A stretch of 64,000 nucleotides of DNA from Nematostella vectensis (lineage: Eukaryota > Cnidaria > Anthozoa > Actiniaria > Edwardsiidae): assembly GCF_932526225.1 (NCBI RefSeq), contig NC_064037.1, positions 806,001 to 870,000 on the forward strand, in the 5' to 3' direction. Position numbers and translations under genes: made by a program. Below the pieces are notes generated by a model, which saw nothing but the letters and a program-made list of their open reading frames with translations, was not told the origin of the DNA and searched no databases. Of this stretch, positions 1-10,503 are shown one piece after another (within the stretch, counting starts at the first letter, position 1; the number at the start of each line of letters is the position of its first letter).

Positions 1-733
1 AATGTAACCTCCAGTCCGATGGTGACTTTGCTTGGGATAGTTTACGATACCAATAGTATTAAAAGTAATTTTCATTACAATTCCCTTCAGCAATGCCACG
101 TTAGTCTTTTGTTGCGGGCACTTGACTACTAACGCAGCGACTCGGGTACGATTTCCGCCAATAGCCTATTTTTTTTTTTTTTTTTAATATCGATACTTAA
201 ATATACTGTTCTTGGTGTGTCATGACATAAAAAGAAGGTATAGGGATATTTTTATGTACTCTCAGCATCTTTGATGTGCTTATGCCTTTTTCAGGATCCT
301 GTACATATTTTATGCACACAAGAACTAACTAGATTCCTTGGATAACTTGATTAAGTAGATTCTAACATAGAGCATAGCGCTCGATAGATTGATATACCTT
401 TTTTTCCGAGTATACTGTTTTATTTTTCCTAATGTTACTTTTTGGAATTTACATTCGGAAAAAAAATTATCGATTGTAACCTTTTGGAGGTTACACTCGT
501 AAAACAAATTCCCGAATGTAACCCTGAAGCTTTTCCCGAATGTAACCTCCAGTCCGATGGTGACTTTGCTTGGGATAGTTTACGATACCAATAGTATTAA
601 AAGTAATTTTCATTACAATTCCCTTCAGCAATGCCACGTTAGTCTTTCGTTGCGGGCACTTGACTACTAACGCAGCGACTCGGGTTCGATTCCAGCTCAT
701 AGCCTTTTTTTTATTTATTTATTTTTATTTTTT
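1..733 (+). repeat. Left-edge monomers with private variants
   Basis: This holds the end of one monomer and one full copy (anchor 389). Both carry changes rarely or never seen elsewhere: a damaged box B near 146, ttccagctcatag in place of ttcccgctgatag near 690, atgcctttttcagg near 283, and a T insertion after aggatattttt (~807) just inside the next copy. No protein gene or other feature was seen here. Confidence 0.7.
95..166 (+). ncRNA. tRNA-like element, first copy, box B degraded
   Basis: This follows the same 72-nt layout, but the T arm reads cgggtacgatttccgcc, so box B and the T loop are damaged. The D arm reads agtcttttgttg, as in the I subtype. Followed by a T run. Less likely to be transcribed than its neighbours. 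Confidence 0.45.
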
Positions 734-3449
734 AAATATCGATACTTAATTATACTGTTCTTGGTGTGTCATGACATAAAAAGAAGGTATAGGGATATTT
801 TTTTGTACTCTCAGCATCTTTGATGTGCTCATGCTTTGTTCAGGATCCTGTACATATTTTATGCACACAAGAACTAACTAGATTCCTTGGATAACTTGAT
901 TAAGTACATTCTAACATAGAGCATAGCGCTCGATAGATTGATATACCTTTTTCCCGAGTATACTGTTTTATTTTTCCTAATGTTACTTTTTGGAATTTAC
1001 ATTCGGAAAAAAAATTATCGATTGTAACTTTTTGGAGGTTACACTCGTAAAACAAATTCCCGAATGTAACACTGAAGCTTTTCCCGAATGTAACCTCCAG
1101 TCCGATGGTGACTTTTCTTGGGATAGTTTACGATACCAATAGTATTAAAAGTAATTTTCATTACAATTCCCTTCAGCAATGCCACGTTAGTCTTTCGTTG
1201 CGGGCACTTGACTACTAACGCAGCCACCCGGATTCGATTCCCGCTGATAGTCAATTTTTTTTTCTTTATTTTTTTTCAAATATCGATATTTAATTATACT
1301 GTTCTTGGTGTGTCATGACATAAAAAGAAGGTATAGGGACATTTTTATGTACTCTCAGCATCTTTGATGTGCTCATGCTTTGTTCAGGATCCTGTACATA
1401 TTTTATGCACACAAGAACTAACTAGATTCCTTGGATAACTTGATTAAGTAGATTCTAACATAGAGCATAGCGCTCGATAGATTGATATACCTTTTTTTCC
1501 GAGTATACTGTTTTATTTTTCCTAATGTTACTTTTTGGAATTTACATTCGGAAAAAAAAATTATCGATTGTAACCTTTTGGAGGTTACACTCGTAAAACA
1601 AATTCCCGAATGTAACCCTGAAGCTTTTCCCGAATGTAACCTCCAGTCCGATGGTGACTTTGCTTGGGATAGTTTACGATACCAATAGTATTAAAAGTAA
1701 TTTTCATTACAATTCCCTTCAGCAATGCCACGTTAGTCTTTCGTTGCGGGCACTTGACTACTAACGCAGCGACTAGGGTTCGATTCCCGCTGATAGCCTT
1801 TTTTTTATTTATTTATTTTTTTTAATATCGATACTTAATTATACTGTTCTTGGTGTGTCATGACATAAAAAGAAGGTATAGGGATATTTTTATGTACTCT
1901 CAGCATCTTTGATGTGCTCATGCTTTGTTCAGGATCATGTACATATTTTATGCACACAAGAACTAACTAGATTCCTTGGATAACTTTATTAAGTAGATTC
2001 TAACATAGAGCATAGCGCTCGATAGATTGATATACCTTTTTTTCCGAGTATACTGTTTTATTTTTCCTAATGTTACTTTTTGGAATTTACATTCGGAAAA
2101 AAAAATTATCGATTGTAACCTTTTGGAGGTTACACTCGTAAAACAAATTCCCGAATGTAACCCTGAAGCTTTTCCCGAATGTAACCTCCAGTCCGATGGT
2201 GACTTTGCTTGGGATAGTTTACGATACCAATAGTATTAAAAGTAATTTTCATTACAATTCCCTTCAGCAATGCCACGTTAGTCTTTCGTTGCGGGCACTT
2301 GACTACTAACGCAGCGACTCGGGTTCGATTCCCGCTGATATTTTTTTTTTTTTTATTTTTTTTTTTTAATATCGATACTTAATTATACTGTTCTTGGTGT
2401 GTCATGACATAAAAAGAAGGTATAGGGATATTTTTATGTACTCTCAGCATCTTTGATGTGCTCATGCTTTGTTCAGGATCATGTACATATTTTATGCACA
2501 CAAGAACTAACTAGATTCCTTGGATAACATGATTAAGTAGATTCTAACATAGAGCATAGCGCTCGATAGATTGATATACCTTTTTTTCCGAGTATACTGT
2601 TTTATTTTTCCTAATGTTACTTTTTGGAATTTACATTCGGAAAAAAAAATTATCGATTGTAACCTTTTGGAGGTTACACTCGTAAAACAAATTCCCGAAT
2701 GTAACCCTGAAGCTTTTCCCGAATGTAACCTCCAGTCCGATGGTGACTTTGCTTGGGATAGTTTACGATACCAATAGTATTAAAAGTAATTTTCATTACA
2801 ATTCCCTTCAGCAATGCCACGTTAGTCTTTCGTTGCGGGCACTTGACTACTGACGCAGCTACCCGGGTTCGATTCCCGCTAATAGCCTATTTTTTTTTTT
2901 TTTCAAATATCGATACTTAATTATACTGTTCTTGGTGTGTCATGACATAAAAAGAAGGTATAGGGACATTTTTATGTACTCTCAGCATCTTTGATGTGCT
3001 CATGCTTTGTTCAGGATCCTGTACATATTTTATGCACACAAGAACTAACTAGATTCCTTGGATAACTTGATTAAGTAGATTCTAACATAGAGCATAGCGC
3101 TCGATAGATTGATATACCTTTTTTCCCGAGTATACTGTTTTATTTTTCCTAATGTTACTTTTTGGAATTTACATTCGGAAAAAAAAATTATCGATTGTAA
3201 CCTTTTGGAGGTTACACTCGTAAAACAAATTCCCGAATGTAACCCTGAAGCTTTTCCCGAATGTAACCTCCAGTCCGATGGTGACTTTGCTTGGGATAGT
3301 TTACGATACCAATAGTATTAAAAGTAATTTTCATTACAATTCCCTTCAGCAATGCCACGTTAGTCTTTCGTTGCGGGCACTTGACTACTAACGCAGCGAC
3401 TCGGGTTCGATTCCCGCTGATAGCCTTTTTTTTATTTATTTTTTTTTTT
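734..3449 (+). repeat. Higher-order repeat, five-monomer copy C-A-B-D-E (about 2715 bp)
   Basis: Monomer anchors are 938, 1482, 2027, 2571 and 3109. Subtypes are told by the tRNA-like 3' end and T tract: C ends gatagtcaat with ctttattttttttcaaat; A has gactagggttcg; B ends ctgata then T; D has tgacgcagctacccggg and ctaatagcc; E has tttttttatttattttt. The same order begins again at 3450 with an offset of 2715. Non-coding apart from the tRNA-like elements. Confidence 0.85.
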
Positions 3450-3896
3450 AATATCGATACTTAATTATACTGTTCTTGGTGTGTCATGACATAAAAAGAA
3501 GGTATAGGGATATTTTTATGTACTCTCAGCATCTTTGATGTGCTCATGCTTTGTTCAGGATCATGTACATATTTTATGCACACAAGAACTAACTAGATTC
3601 CTTGGATAACTTGATTAAGTACATTCTAACATAGAGCATAGCGCTCGATAGATTGATATACCTTTTTCCCGAGTATACTGTTTTATTTTTCCTAATGTTA
3701 CTTTTTGGAATTTACATTCGGAAAAAAAATTATCGATTGTAACTTTTTGGAGGTTACACTCGTAAAACAAATTCCCGAATGTAACACTGAAGCTTTTCCC
3801 GAATGTAACCTCCAGTCCGATGGTGACTTTTCTTGGGATAGTTTACGATACCAATAGTATTAAAAGTAATTTTCATTACAATTCCCTTCAGCAATG

Positions 3897-3968
3897 CCAC
3901 GTTAGTCTTTCGTTGCGGGCACTTGACTACTAACGCAGCCACCCGGATTCGATTCCCGCTGATAGTCA
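3897..3968 (+). ncRNA. tRNA-like element, C subtype with altered 3' end
   Basis: The T arm reads cccggattcgattcccgctgatagtcaa: the first G-G-G of the T stem is broken by an A and the terminal gatagcc has become gatagtc. Copies at about 1181 and 8237 share this. C copies in the 43-64 kb part (near 44204, 46929, 54017, 55109, 58934 and 63304) keep GGGTTCGATTCC with the same gatagtcaat end. Confidence 0.5.
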
Positions 3969-4099
3969 ATTTTTTTTTCTTTATTTTTTTTCAAATATCG
4001 ATATTTAATTATACTGTTCTTGGTGTGTCATGACATAAAAAGAAGGTATAGGGACATTTTTATGTACTCTCAGCATCTTTGATGTGCTCATGCTTTGTT

Positions 4100-4109
4100 C
4101 AGGATCCTG
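4100..4109. repeat. Perfect 10-bp palindrome CAGGATCCTG with BamHI site
   Basis: This second self-complementary decamer lies about 135 bp after the T tract in most monomers. Subtypes after A, B and some E copies read caggatcatg instead, which breaks both the palindrome and the BamHI site. The site is therefore a marker of monomer subtype. Presence or absence of BamHI fragments longer than a monomer should map onto these subtypes. Confidence 0.85.
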
Positions 4110-4570
4110 TACATATTTTATGCACACAAGAACTAACTAGATTCCTTGGATAACTTGATTAAGTAGATTCTAACATAGAGCATAGCGCTCGATAGATTGA
4201 TATACCTTTTTTTCCGAGTATACTGTTTTATTTTTCCTAATGTTACTTTTTGGAATTTACATTCGGAAAAAAAAATTATCGATTGTAACCTTTTGGAGGT
4301 TACACTCGTAAAACAAATTCCCGAATGTAACCCTGAAGCTTTTCCCGAATGTAACCTCCAGTCCGATGGTGACTTTGCTTGGGATAGTTTACGATACCAA
4401 TAGTATTAAAAGTAATTTTCATTACAATTCCCTTCAGCAATGCCACGTTAGTCTTTCGTTGCGGGCACTTGACTACTAACGCAGCGACTAGGGTTCGATT
4501 CCCGCTGATAGCCTTTTTTTTATTTATTTATTTTTTTTAATATCGATACTTAATTATACTGTTCTTGGTG

Positions 4571-4580
4571 TGTCATGACA
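4571..4580. repeat. Perfect 10-bp palindrome TGTCATGACA, in nearly every monomer
   Basis: The ten bases equal their own reverse complement and contain a BspHI site. The palindrome sits about 30-40 bp after the T tract in nearly all monomers. A few copies between 48 and 61.3 kb have lost three bases and read gtgtgtgacata (near 48150, 50875, 52512, 56872, 60155 and 61245). One other variant (near 45960 and 49775) shortens the preceding GTGTGTC, and one copy near 26320 has a substitution. No known protein site is claimed. Confidence 0.85.
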
Positions 4581-4828
4581 TAAAAAGAAGGTATAGGGAT
4601 ATTTTTATGTACTCTCAGCATCTTTGATGTGCTCATGCTTTGTTCAGGATCATGTACATATTTTATGCACACAAGAACTAACTAGATTCCTTGGATAACT
4701 TTATTAAGTAGATTCTAACATAGAGCATAGCGCTCGATAGATTGATATACCTTTTTTTCCGAGTATACTGTTTTATTTTTCCTAATGTTACTTTTTGGAA
4801 TTTACATTCGGAAAAAAAAATTATCGAT

Positions 4829-4849
4829 TGTAACCTTTTGGAGGTTACA
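4829..4849. repeat. Inverted repeat, 8-bp arms TGTAACCT / AGGTTACA, 5-nt loop
   Basis: The arms are perfectly complementary with TTTGG between them. The structure could extrude in DNA or fold in RNA. It is kept in most monomers; copies with AACTTTTTGGAGG (for example 1025-1040, 3741-3760, 49495-49515) lose the top of the stem by one change. Confidence 0.8.
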
Positions 4850-4864
4850 CTCGTAAAACAAATT

Positions 4865-4901
4865 CCCGAATGTAACCCTGAAGCTTTTCCCGAATGTAAC
4901 C
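4865..4901 (+). repeat. Direct pair of CCCGAATGTAACC, 24 nt apart, flanking HindIII site
   Basis: Identical 13-mers lie at 4865-4877 and 4889-4901, with ctgaagctttt between them. The HindIII site (4881-4886) is present in every monomer I checked, so HindIII should cut the array into monomers. A variant CCCAAATGTAACC marks K-type and related copies (for example near 20075, 26610, 34230, 41345, 58815). Confidence 0.8.
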
Positions 4902-4948
4902 TCCAGTCCGATGGTGACTTTGCTTGGGATAGTTTACGATACCAATAG

Positions 4949-4970
4949 TATTAAAAGTAATTTTCATTAC
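4949..4970 (+). promoter_or_regulatory. TATTAAAA motif and GTAAT-TTTC-ATTAC hairpin upstream of tRNA-like element
   Basis: TATTAAAA lies 31-38 nt upstream of the first base of the 72-nt tRNA-like element, followed by a 5-bp inverted repeat with a TTTC loop (4957-4970). Upstream TATA-like boxes help some Pol III genes, so a promoter role is possible. The motif is strongly conserved across copies, but so is everything else in a homogenised array, so conservation alone says little. Some copies read atttaaag (near 32134 and 43618) or gttaaaag (near 44710). Confidence 0.3.
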
Positions 4971-7789
4971 AATTCCCTTCAGCAATGCCACGTTAGTCTT
5001 TCGTTGCGGGCACTTGACTACTAACGCAGCGACTCGGGTTCGATTCCCGCTGATATTTTTTTTTTTTTTATTTTTTTTTTTTAATATCGATACTTAATTA
5101 TACTGTTCTTGGTGTGTCATGACATAAAAAGAAGGTATAGGGATATTTTTATGTACTCTCAGCATCTTTGATGTGCTCATGCTTTGTTCAGGATCATGTA
5201 CATATTTTATGCACACAAGAACTAACTAGATTCCTTGGATAACATGATTAAGTAGATTCTAACATAGAGCATAGCGCTCGATAGATTGATATACCTTTTT
5301 TTCCGAGTATACTGTTTTATTTTTCCTAATGTTACTTTTTGGAATTTACATTCGGAAAAAAAAATTATCGATTGTAACCTTTTGGAGGTTACACTCGTAA
5401 AACAAATTCCCGAATGTAACCCTGAAGCTTTTCCCGAATGTAACCTCCAGTCCGATGGTGACTTTGCTTGGGATAGTTTACGATACCAATAGTATTAAAA
5501 GTAATTTTCATTACAATTCCCTTCAGCAATGCCACGTTAGTCTTTCGTTGCGGGCACTTGACTACTGACGCAGCTACCCGGGTTCGATTCCCGCTAATAG
5601 CCTATTTTTTTTTTTTTCAAATATCGATACTTAATTATACTGTTCTTGGTGTGTCATGACATAAAAAGAAGGTATAGGGACATTTTTATGTACTCTCAGC
5701 ATCTTTGATGTGCTCATGCTTTGTTCAGGATCCTGTACATATTTTATGCACACAAGAACTAACTAGATTCCTTGGATAACTTGATTAAGTAGATTCTAAC
5801 ATAGAGCATAGCGCTCGATAGATTGATATACCTTTTTTCCCGAGTATACTGTTTTATTTTTCCTAATGTTACTTTTTGGAATTTACATTCGGAAAAAAAA
5901 ATTATCGATTGTAACCTTTTGGAGGTTACACTCGTAAAACAAATTCCCGAATGTAACCCTGAAGCTTTTCCCGAATGTAACCTCCAGTCCGATGGTGACT
6001 TTGCTTGGGATAGTTTACGATACCAATAGTATTAAAAGTAATTTTCATTACAATTCCCTTCAGCAATGCCACGTTAGTCTTTCGTTGCGGGCACTTGACT
6101 ACTAACGCAGCGACTAGGGTTCGATTCCCGCTGATAGCCTTTTTTTTATTTATTTATTTTTTTTAATATCGATACTTAATTATACTGTTCTTGGTGTGTC
6201 ATGACATAAAAAGAAGGTATAGGGATATTTTTATGTACTCTCAGCATCTTTGATGTGCTCATGCTTTGTTCAGGATCATGTACATATTTTATGCACACAA
6301 GAACTAACTAGATTCCTTGGATAACTTTATTAAGTAGATTCTAACATAGAGCATAGCGCTCGATAGATTGATATACCTTTTTTTCCGAGTATACTGTTTT
6401 ATTTTTCCTAATGTTACTTTTTGGAATTTACATTCGGAAAAAAAAATTATCGATTGTAACCTTTTGGAGGTTACACTCGTAAAACAAATTCCCGAATGTA
6501 ACCCTGAAGCTTTTCCCGAATGTAACCTCCAGTCCGATGGTGACTTTGCTTGGGATAGTTTACGATACCAATAGTATTAAAAGTAATTTTCATTACAATT
6601 CCCTTCAGCAATGCCACGTTAGTCTTTCGTTGCGGGCACTTGACTACTAACGCAGCGACTCGGGTTCGATTCCCGCTGATATTTTTTTTTTTTTTATTTT
6701 TTTTTTTTAATATCGATACTTAATTATACTGTTCTTGGTGTGTCATGACATAAAAAGAAGGTATAGGGATATTTTTATGTACTCTCAGCATCTTTGATGT
6801 GCTCATGCTTTGTTCAGGATCATGTACATATTTTATGCACACAAGAACTAACTAGATTCCTTGGATAACATGATTAAGTAGATTCTAACATAGAGCATAG
6901 CGCTCGATAGATTGATATACCTTTTTTTCCGAGTATACTGTTTTATTTTTCCTAATGTTACTTTTTGGAATTTACATTCGGAAAAAAAAATTATCGATTG
7001 TAACCTTTTGGAGGTTACACTCGTAAAACAAATTCCCGAATGTAACCCTGAAGCTTTTCCCGAATGTAACCTCCAGTCCGATGGTGACTTTGCTTGGGAT
7101 AGTTTACGATACCAATAGTATTAAAAGTAATTTTCATTACAATTCCCTTCAGCAATGCCACGTTAGTCTTTCGTTGCGGGCACTTGACTACTGACGCAGC
7201 TACCCGGGTTCGATTCCCGCTAATAGCCTATTTTTTTTTTTTTCAAATATCGATACTTAATTATACTGTTCTTGGTGTGTCATGACATAAAAAGAAGGTA
7301 TAGGGACATTTTTATGTACTCTCAGCATCTTTGATGTGCTCATGCTTTGTTCAGGATCCTGTACATATTTTATGCACACAAGAACTAACTAGATTCCTTG
7401 GATAACTTGATTAAGTAGATTCTAACATAGAGCATAGCGCTCGATAGATTGATATACCTTTTTTCCCGAGTATACTGTTTTATTTTTCCTAATGTTACTT
7501 TTTGGAATTTACATTCGGAAAAAAAAATTATCGATTGTAACCTTTTGGAGGTTACACTCGTAAAACAAATTCCCGAATGTAACCCTGAAGCTTTTCCCGA
7601 ATGTAACCTCCAGTCCGATGGTGACTTTGCTTGGGATAGTTTACGATACCAATAGTATTAAAAGTAATTTTCATTACAATTCCCTTCAGCAATGCCACGT
7701 TAGTCTTTCGTTGCGGGCACTTGACTACTAACGCAGCGACTCGGGTTCGATTCCCGCTGATAGCCTTTTTTTTATTTATTTTTTTTTTT

Positions 7790-10503
7790 AATATCGATAC
7801 TTAATTATACTGTTCTTGGTGTGTCATGACATAAAAAGAAGGTATAGGGATATTTTTATGTACTCTCAGCATCTTTGATGTGCTCATGCTTTGTTCAGGA
7901 TCATGTACATATTTTATGCACACAAGAACTAACTAGATTCCTTGGATAACTTGATTAAGTACATTCTAACATAGAGCATAGCGCTCGATAGATTGATATA
8001 CCTTTTTCCCGAGTATACTGTTTTATTTTTCCTAATGTTACTTTTTGGAATTTACATTCGGAAAAAAAATTATCGATTGTAACTTTTTGGAGGTTACACT
8101 CGTAAAACAAATTCCCGAATGTAACACTGAAGCTTTTCCCGAATGTAACCTCCAGTCCGATGGTGACTTTTCTTGGGATAGTTTACGATACCAATAGTAT
8201 TAAAAGTAATTTTCATTACAATTCCCTTCAGCAATGCCACGTTAGTCTTTCGTTGCGGGCACTTGACTACTAACGCAGCCACCCGGATTCGATTCCCGCT
8301 GATAGTCAATTTTTTTTTCTTTATTTTTTTTCAAATATCGATATTTAATTATACTGTTCTTGGTGTGTCATGACATAAAAAGAAGGTATAGGGACATTTT
8401 TATGTACTCTCAGCATCTTTGATGTGCTCATGCTTTGTTCAGGATCCTGTACATATTTTATGCACACAAGAACTAACTAGATTCCTTGGATAACTTGATT
8501 AAGTAGATTCTAACATAGAGCATAGCGCTCGATAGATTGATATACCTTTTTTTCCGAGTATACTGTTTTATTTTTCCTAATGTTACTTTTTGGAATTTAC
8601 ATTCGGAAAAAAAAATTATCGATTGTAACCTTTTGGAGGTTACACTCGTAAAACAAATTCCCGAATGTAACCCTGAAGCTTTTCCCGAATGTAACCTCCA
8701 GTCCGATGGTGACTTTGCTTGGGATAGTTTACGATACCAATAGTATTAAAAGTAATTTTCATTACAATTCCCTTCAGCAATGCCACGTTAGTCTTTCGTT
8801 GCGGGCACTTGACTACTAACGCAGCGACTAGGGTTCGATTCCCGCTGATAGCCTTTTTTTTATTTATTTATTTTTTTTAATATCGATACTTAATTATACT
8901 GTTCTTGGTGTGTCATGACATAAAAAGAAGGTATAGGGATATTTTTATGTACTCTCAGCATCTTTGATGTGCTCATGCTTTGTTCAGGATCATGTACATA
9001 TTTTATGCACACAAGAACTAACTAGATTCCTTGGATAACTTTATTAAGTAGATTCTAACATAGAGCATAGCGCTCGATAGATTGATATACCTTTTTTTCC
9101 GAGTATACTGTTTTATTTTTCCTAATGTTACTTTTTGGAATTTACATTCGGAAAAAAAAATTATCGATTGTAACCTTTTGGAGGTTACACTCGTAAAACA
9201 AATTCCCGAATGTAACCCTGAAGCTTTTCCCGAATGTAACCTCCAGTCCGATGGTGACTTTGCTTGGGATAGTTTACGATACCAATAGTATTAAAAGTAA
9301 TTTTCATTACAATTCCCTTCAGCAATGCCACGTTAGTCTTTCGTTGCGGGCACTTGACTACTAACGCAGCGACTCGGGTTCGATTCCCGCTGATATTTTT
9401 TTTTTTTTTATTTTTTTTTTTTAATATCGATACTTAATTATACTGTTCTTGGTGTGTCATGACATAAAAAGAAGGTATAGGGATATTTTTATGTACTCTC
9501 AGCATCTTTGATGTGCTCATGCTTTGTTCAGGATCATGTACATATTTTATGCACACAAGAACTAACTAGATTCCTTGGATAACATGATTAAGTAGATTCT
9601 AACATAGAGCATAGCGCTCGATAGATTGATATACCTTTTTTTCCGAGTATACTGTTTTATTTTTCCTAATGTTACTTTTTGGAATTTACATTCGGAAAAA
9701 AAAATTATCGATTGTAACCTTTTGGAGGTTACACTCGTAAAACAAATTCCCGAATGTAACCCTGAAGCTTTTCCCGAATGTAACCTCCAGTCCGATGGTG
9801 ACTTTGCTTGGGATAGTTTACGATACCAATAGTATTAAAAGTAATTTTCATTACAATTCCCTTCAGCAATGCCACGTTAGTCTTTCGTTGCGGGCACTTG
9901 ACTACTGACGCAGCTACCCGGGTTCGATTCCCGCTAATAGCCTATTTTTTTTTTTTTCAAATATCGATACTTAATTATACTGTTCTTGGTGTGTCATGAC
10001 ATAAAAAGAAGGTATAGGGACATTTTTATGTACTCTCAGCATCTTTGATGTGCTCATGCTTTGTTCAGGATCCTGTACATATTTTATGCACACAAGAACT
10101 AACTAGATTCCTTGGATAACTTGATTAAGTAGATTCTAACATAGAGCATAGCGCTCGATAGATTGATATACCTTTTTTCCCGAGTATACTGTTTTATTTT
10201 TCCTAATGTTACTTTTTGGAATTTACATTCGGAAAAAAAAATTATCGATTGTAACCTTTTGGAGGTTACACTCGTAAAACAAATTCCCGAATGTAACCCT
10301 GAAGCTTTTCCCGAATGTAACCTCCAGTCCGATGGTGACTTTGCTTGGGATAGTTTACGATACCAATAGTATTAAAAGTAATTTTCATTACAATTCCCTT
10401 CAGCAATGCCACGTTAGTCTTTCGTTGCGGGCACTTGACTACTAACGCAGCGACTCGGGTTCGATTCCCGCTGATAGCCTTTTTTTTATTTATTTTTTTT
10501 TTT
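7790..10503 (+). repeat. Higher-order repeat, third C-A-B-D-E copy (2714 bp)
   Basis: Anchors are 7993, 8537, 9082, 9626 and 10163. Subtype order matches the first copy, with lengths within two bases. After it the order breaks: another D-type monomer and then F and G types follow. Confidence 0.85.

Larger units (their letters stand above)
4781..4918. repeat. TGTAAC-rich internal sub-repeat block of the monomer
   Basis: Within about 140 bp the core GAATGTAACC or a close relative recurs several times on both strands: aatgttac, then ttacattcgg (inverted), gattgtaacc, ggttacac (inverted), and two direct copies of cccgaatgtaacc. The stretches tgttactttttggaatttacattcgg and its neighbour starting tgtaaccttttgg, about 45 bp on, also align as direct repeats. 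The monomer thus appears to contain an older short-period repeat. The same periodicity makes translated frames look repetitive on the minus strand (ECNLQKVT / ECKFQKVT), which is a by-product of the DNA repeat. Present in every monomer inspected. Confidence 0.8.
4539..5082 (+). repeat. Reference monomer (544 bp) for internal layout
   Basis: This copy is used to define the layout. The start is set just after the previous T tract and the end at the last T of its own. In order: AT-rich lead with aatatcgatacttaat; palindrome TGTCATGACA (4571-4580); linker with a TGTACA palindrome and an AGCGCT site; anchor at 4742; TGTAAC-rich block (about 4781-4918); TATTAAAA and a small hairpin (about 4949-4970); tRNA-like element from 4987; T-rich tract to 5082. 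The next copy repeats this order without a gap. This copy is subtype B: its tRNA-like 3' end runs straight into T and lacks the usual GCC. Confidence 0.95.
3992..7243 (+). repeat. Tandem duplication of a 1626-bp A-B-D trimer
   Basis: Positions 3992-5617 and 5618-7243 carry the same three monomers in the same order, each with the same T tract. All anchor pairs are exactly 1626 apart (4197/5823, 4742/6368, 5286/6912). The only clear difference I noticed is ttttttcccgag against tttttttccgag at the first anchor. It is nested within the larger eight-monomer copy. Confidence 0.85.
3450..7789 (+). repeat. Higher-order repeat, eight-monomer copy C-A-B-D-A-B-D-E (4340 bp)
   Basis: Anchors are 3653, 4197, 4742, 5286, 5823, 6368, 6912 and 7449. 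This is the five-monomer order with the A-B-D trimer present twice. A 4340-bp offset then links it to the next copy (3653 to 7993, 4197 to 8537, 4742 to 9082, 5286 to 9626), and the aligned lines look identical by eye. Confidence 0.85.

Noticed and set aside
325-507. Recurrent 60-75-codon minus-strand frame with repeated ECNLQKVT / ECKFQKVT
   Set aside because: The peptide repeat mirrors the GAATGTAACC DNA sub-repeats. The frame breaks in copies with a different A-run length, and start and stop do not fit any known family.
1039-1254. 71-codon minus-strand frame (ending ...YIREFVLRV) across the tRNA-like element
   Set aside because: It reads antisense through the tRNA-like element and appears only in copies with a particular run length or substitution. 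No coding signature.
1482-1688. Recurrent 68-codon plus-strand open frame (MIYLFFRV...) in most monomers
   Set aside because: It starts at TTG, spans A and T runs whose length changes the frame between copies, has no recognisable domain, and is conserved only to the degree that the non-coding parts are. It is treated as a by-product of the satellite.
4865-4901. CENP-B box within CCCGAATGTAACC or its reverse complement
   Set aside because: The reverse strand gives ATTCGGGAAAAGCTTC, which matches the TTCG and central A but not the terminal CGGG of the box. TTCGTTGCGGG in the tRNA-like D arm has the wrong spacing.
4987-5082. Classical SINE insertions in tandem
   Set aside because: A SINE would have a tRNA-like head followed by a body and a 3' tail, with target-site duplications. 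Here the T tract follows directly after the tRNA-like part and no target-site duplications separate units. An ancestral link to a SINE head stays possible.
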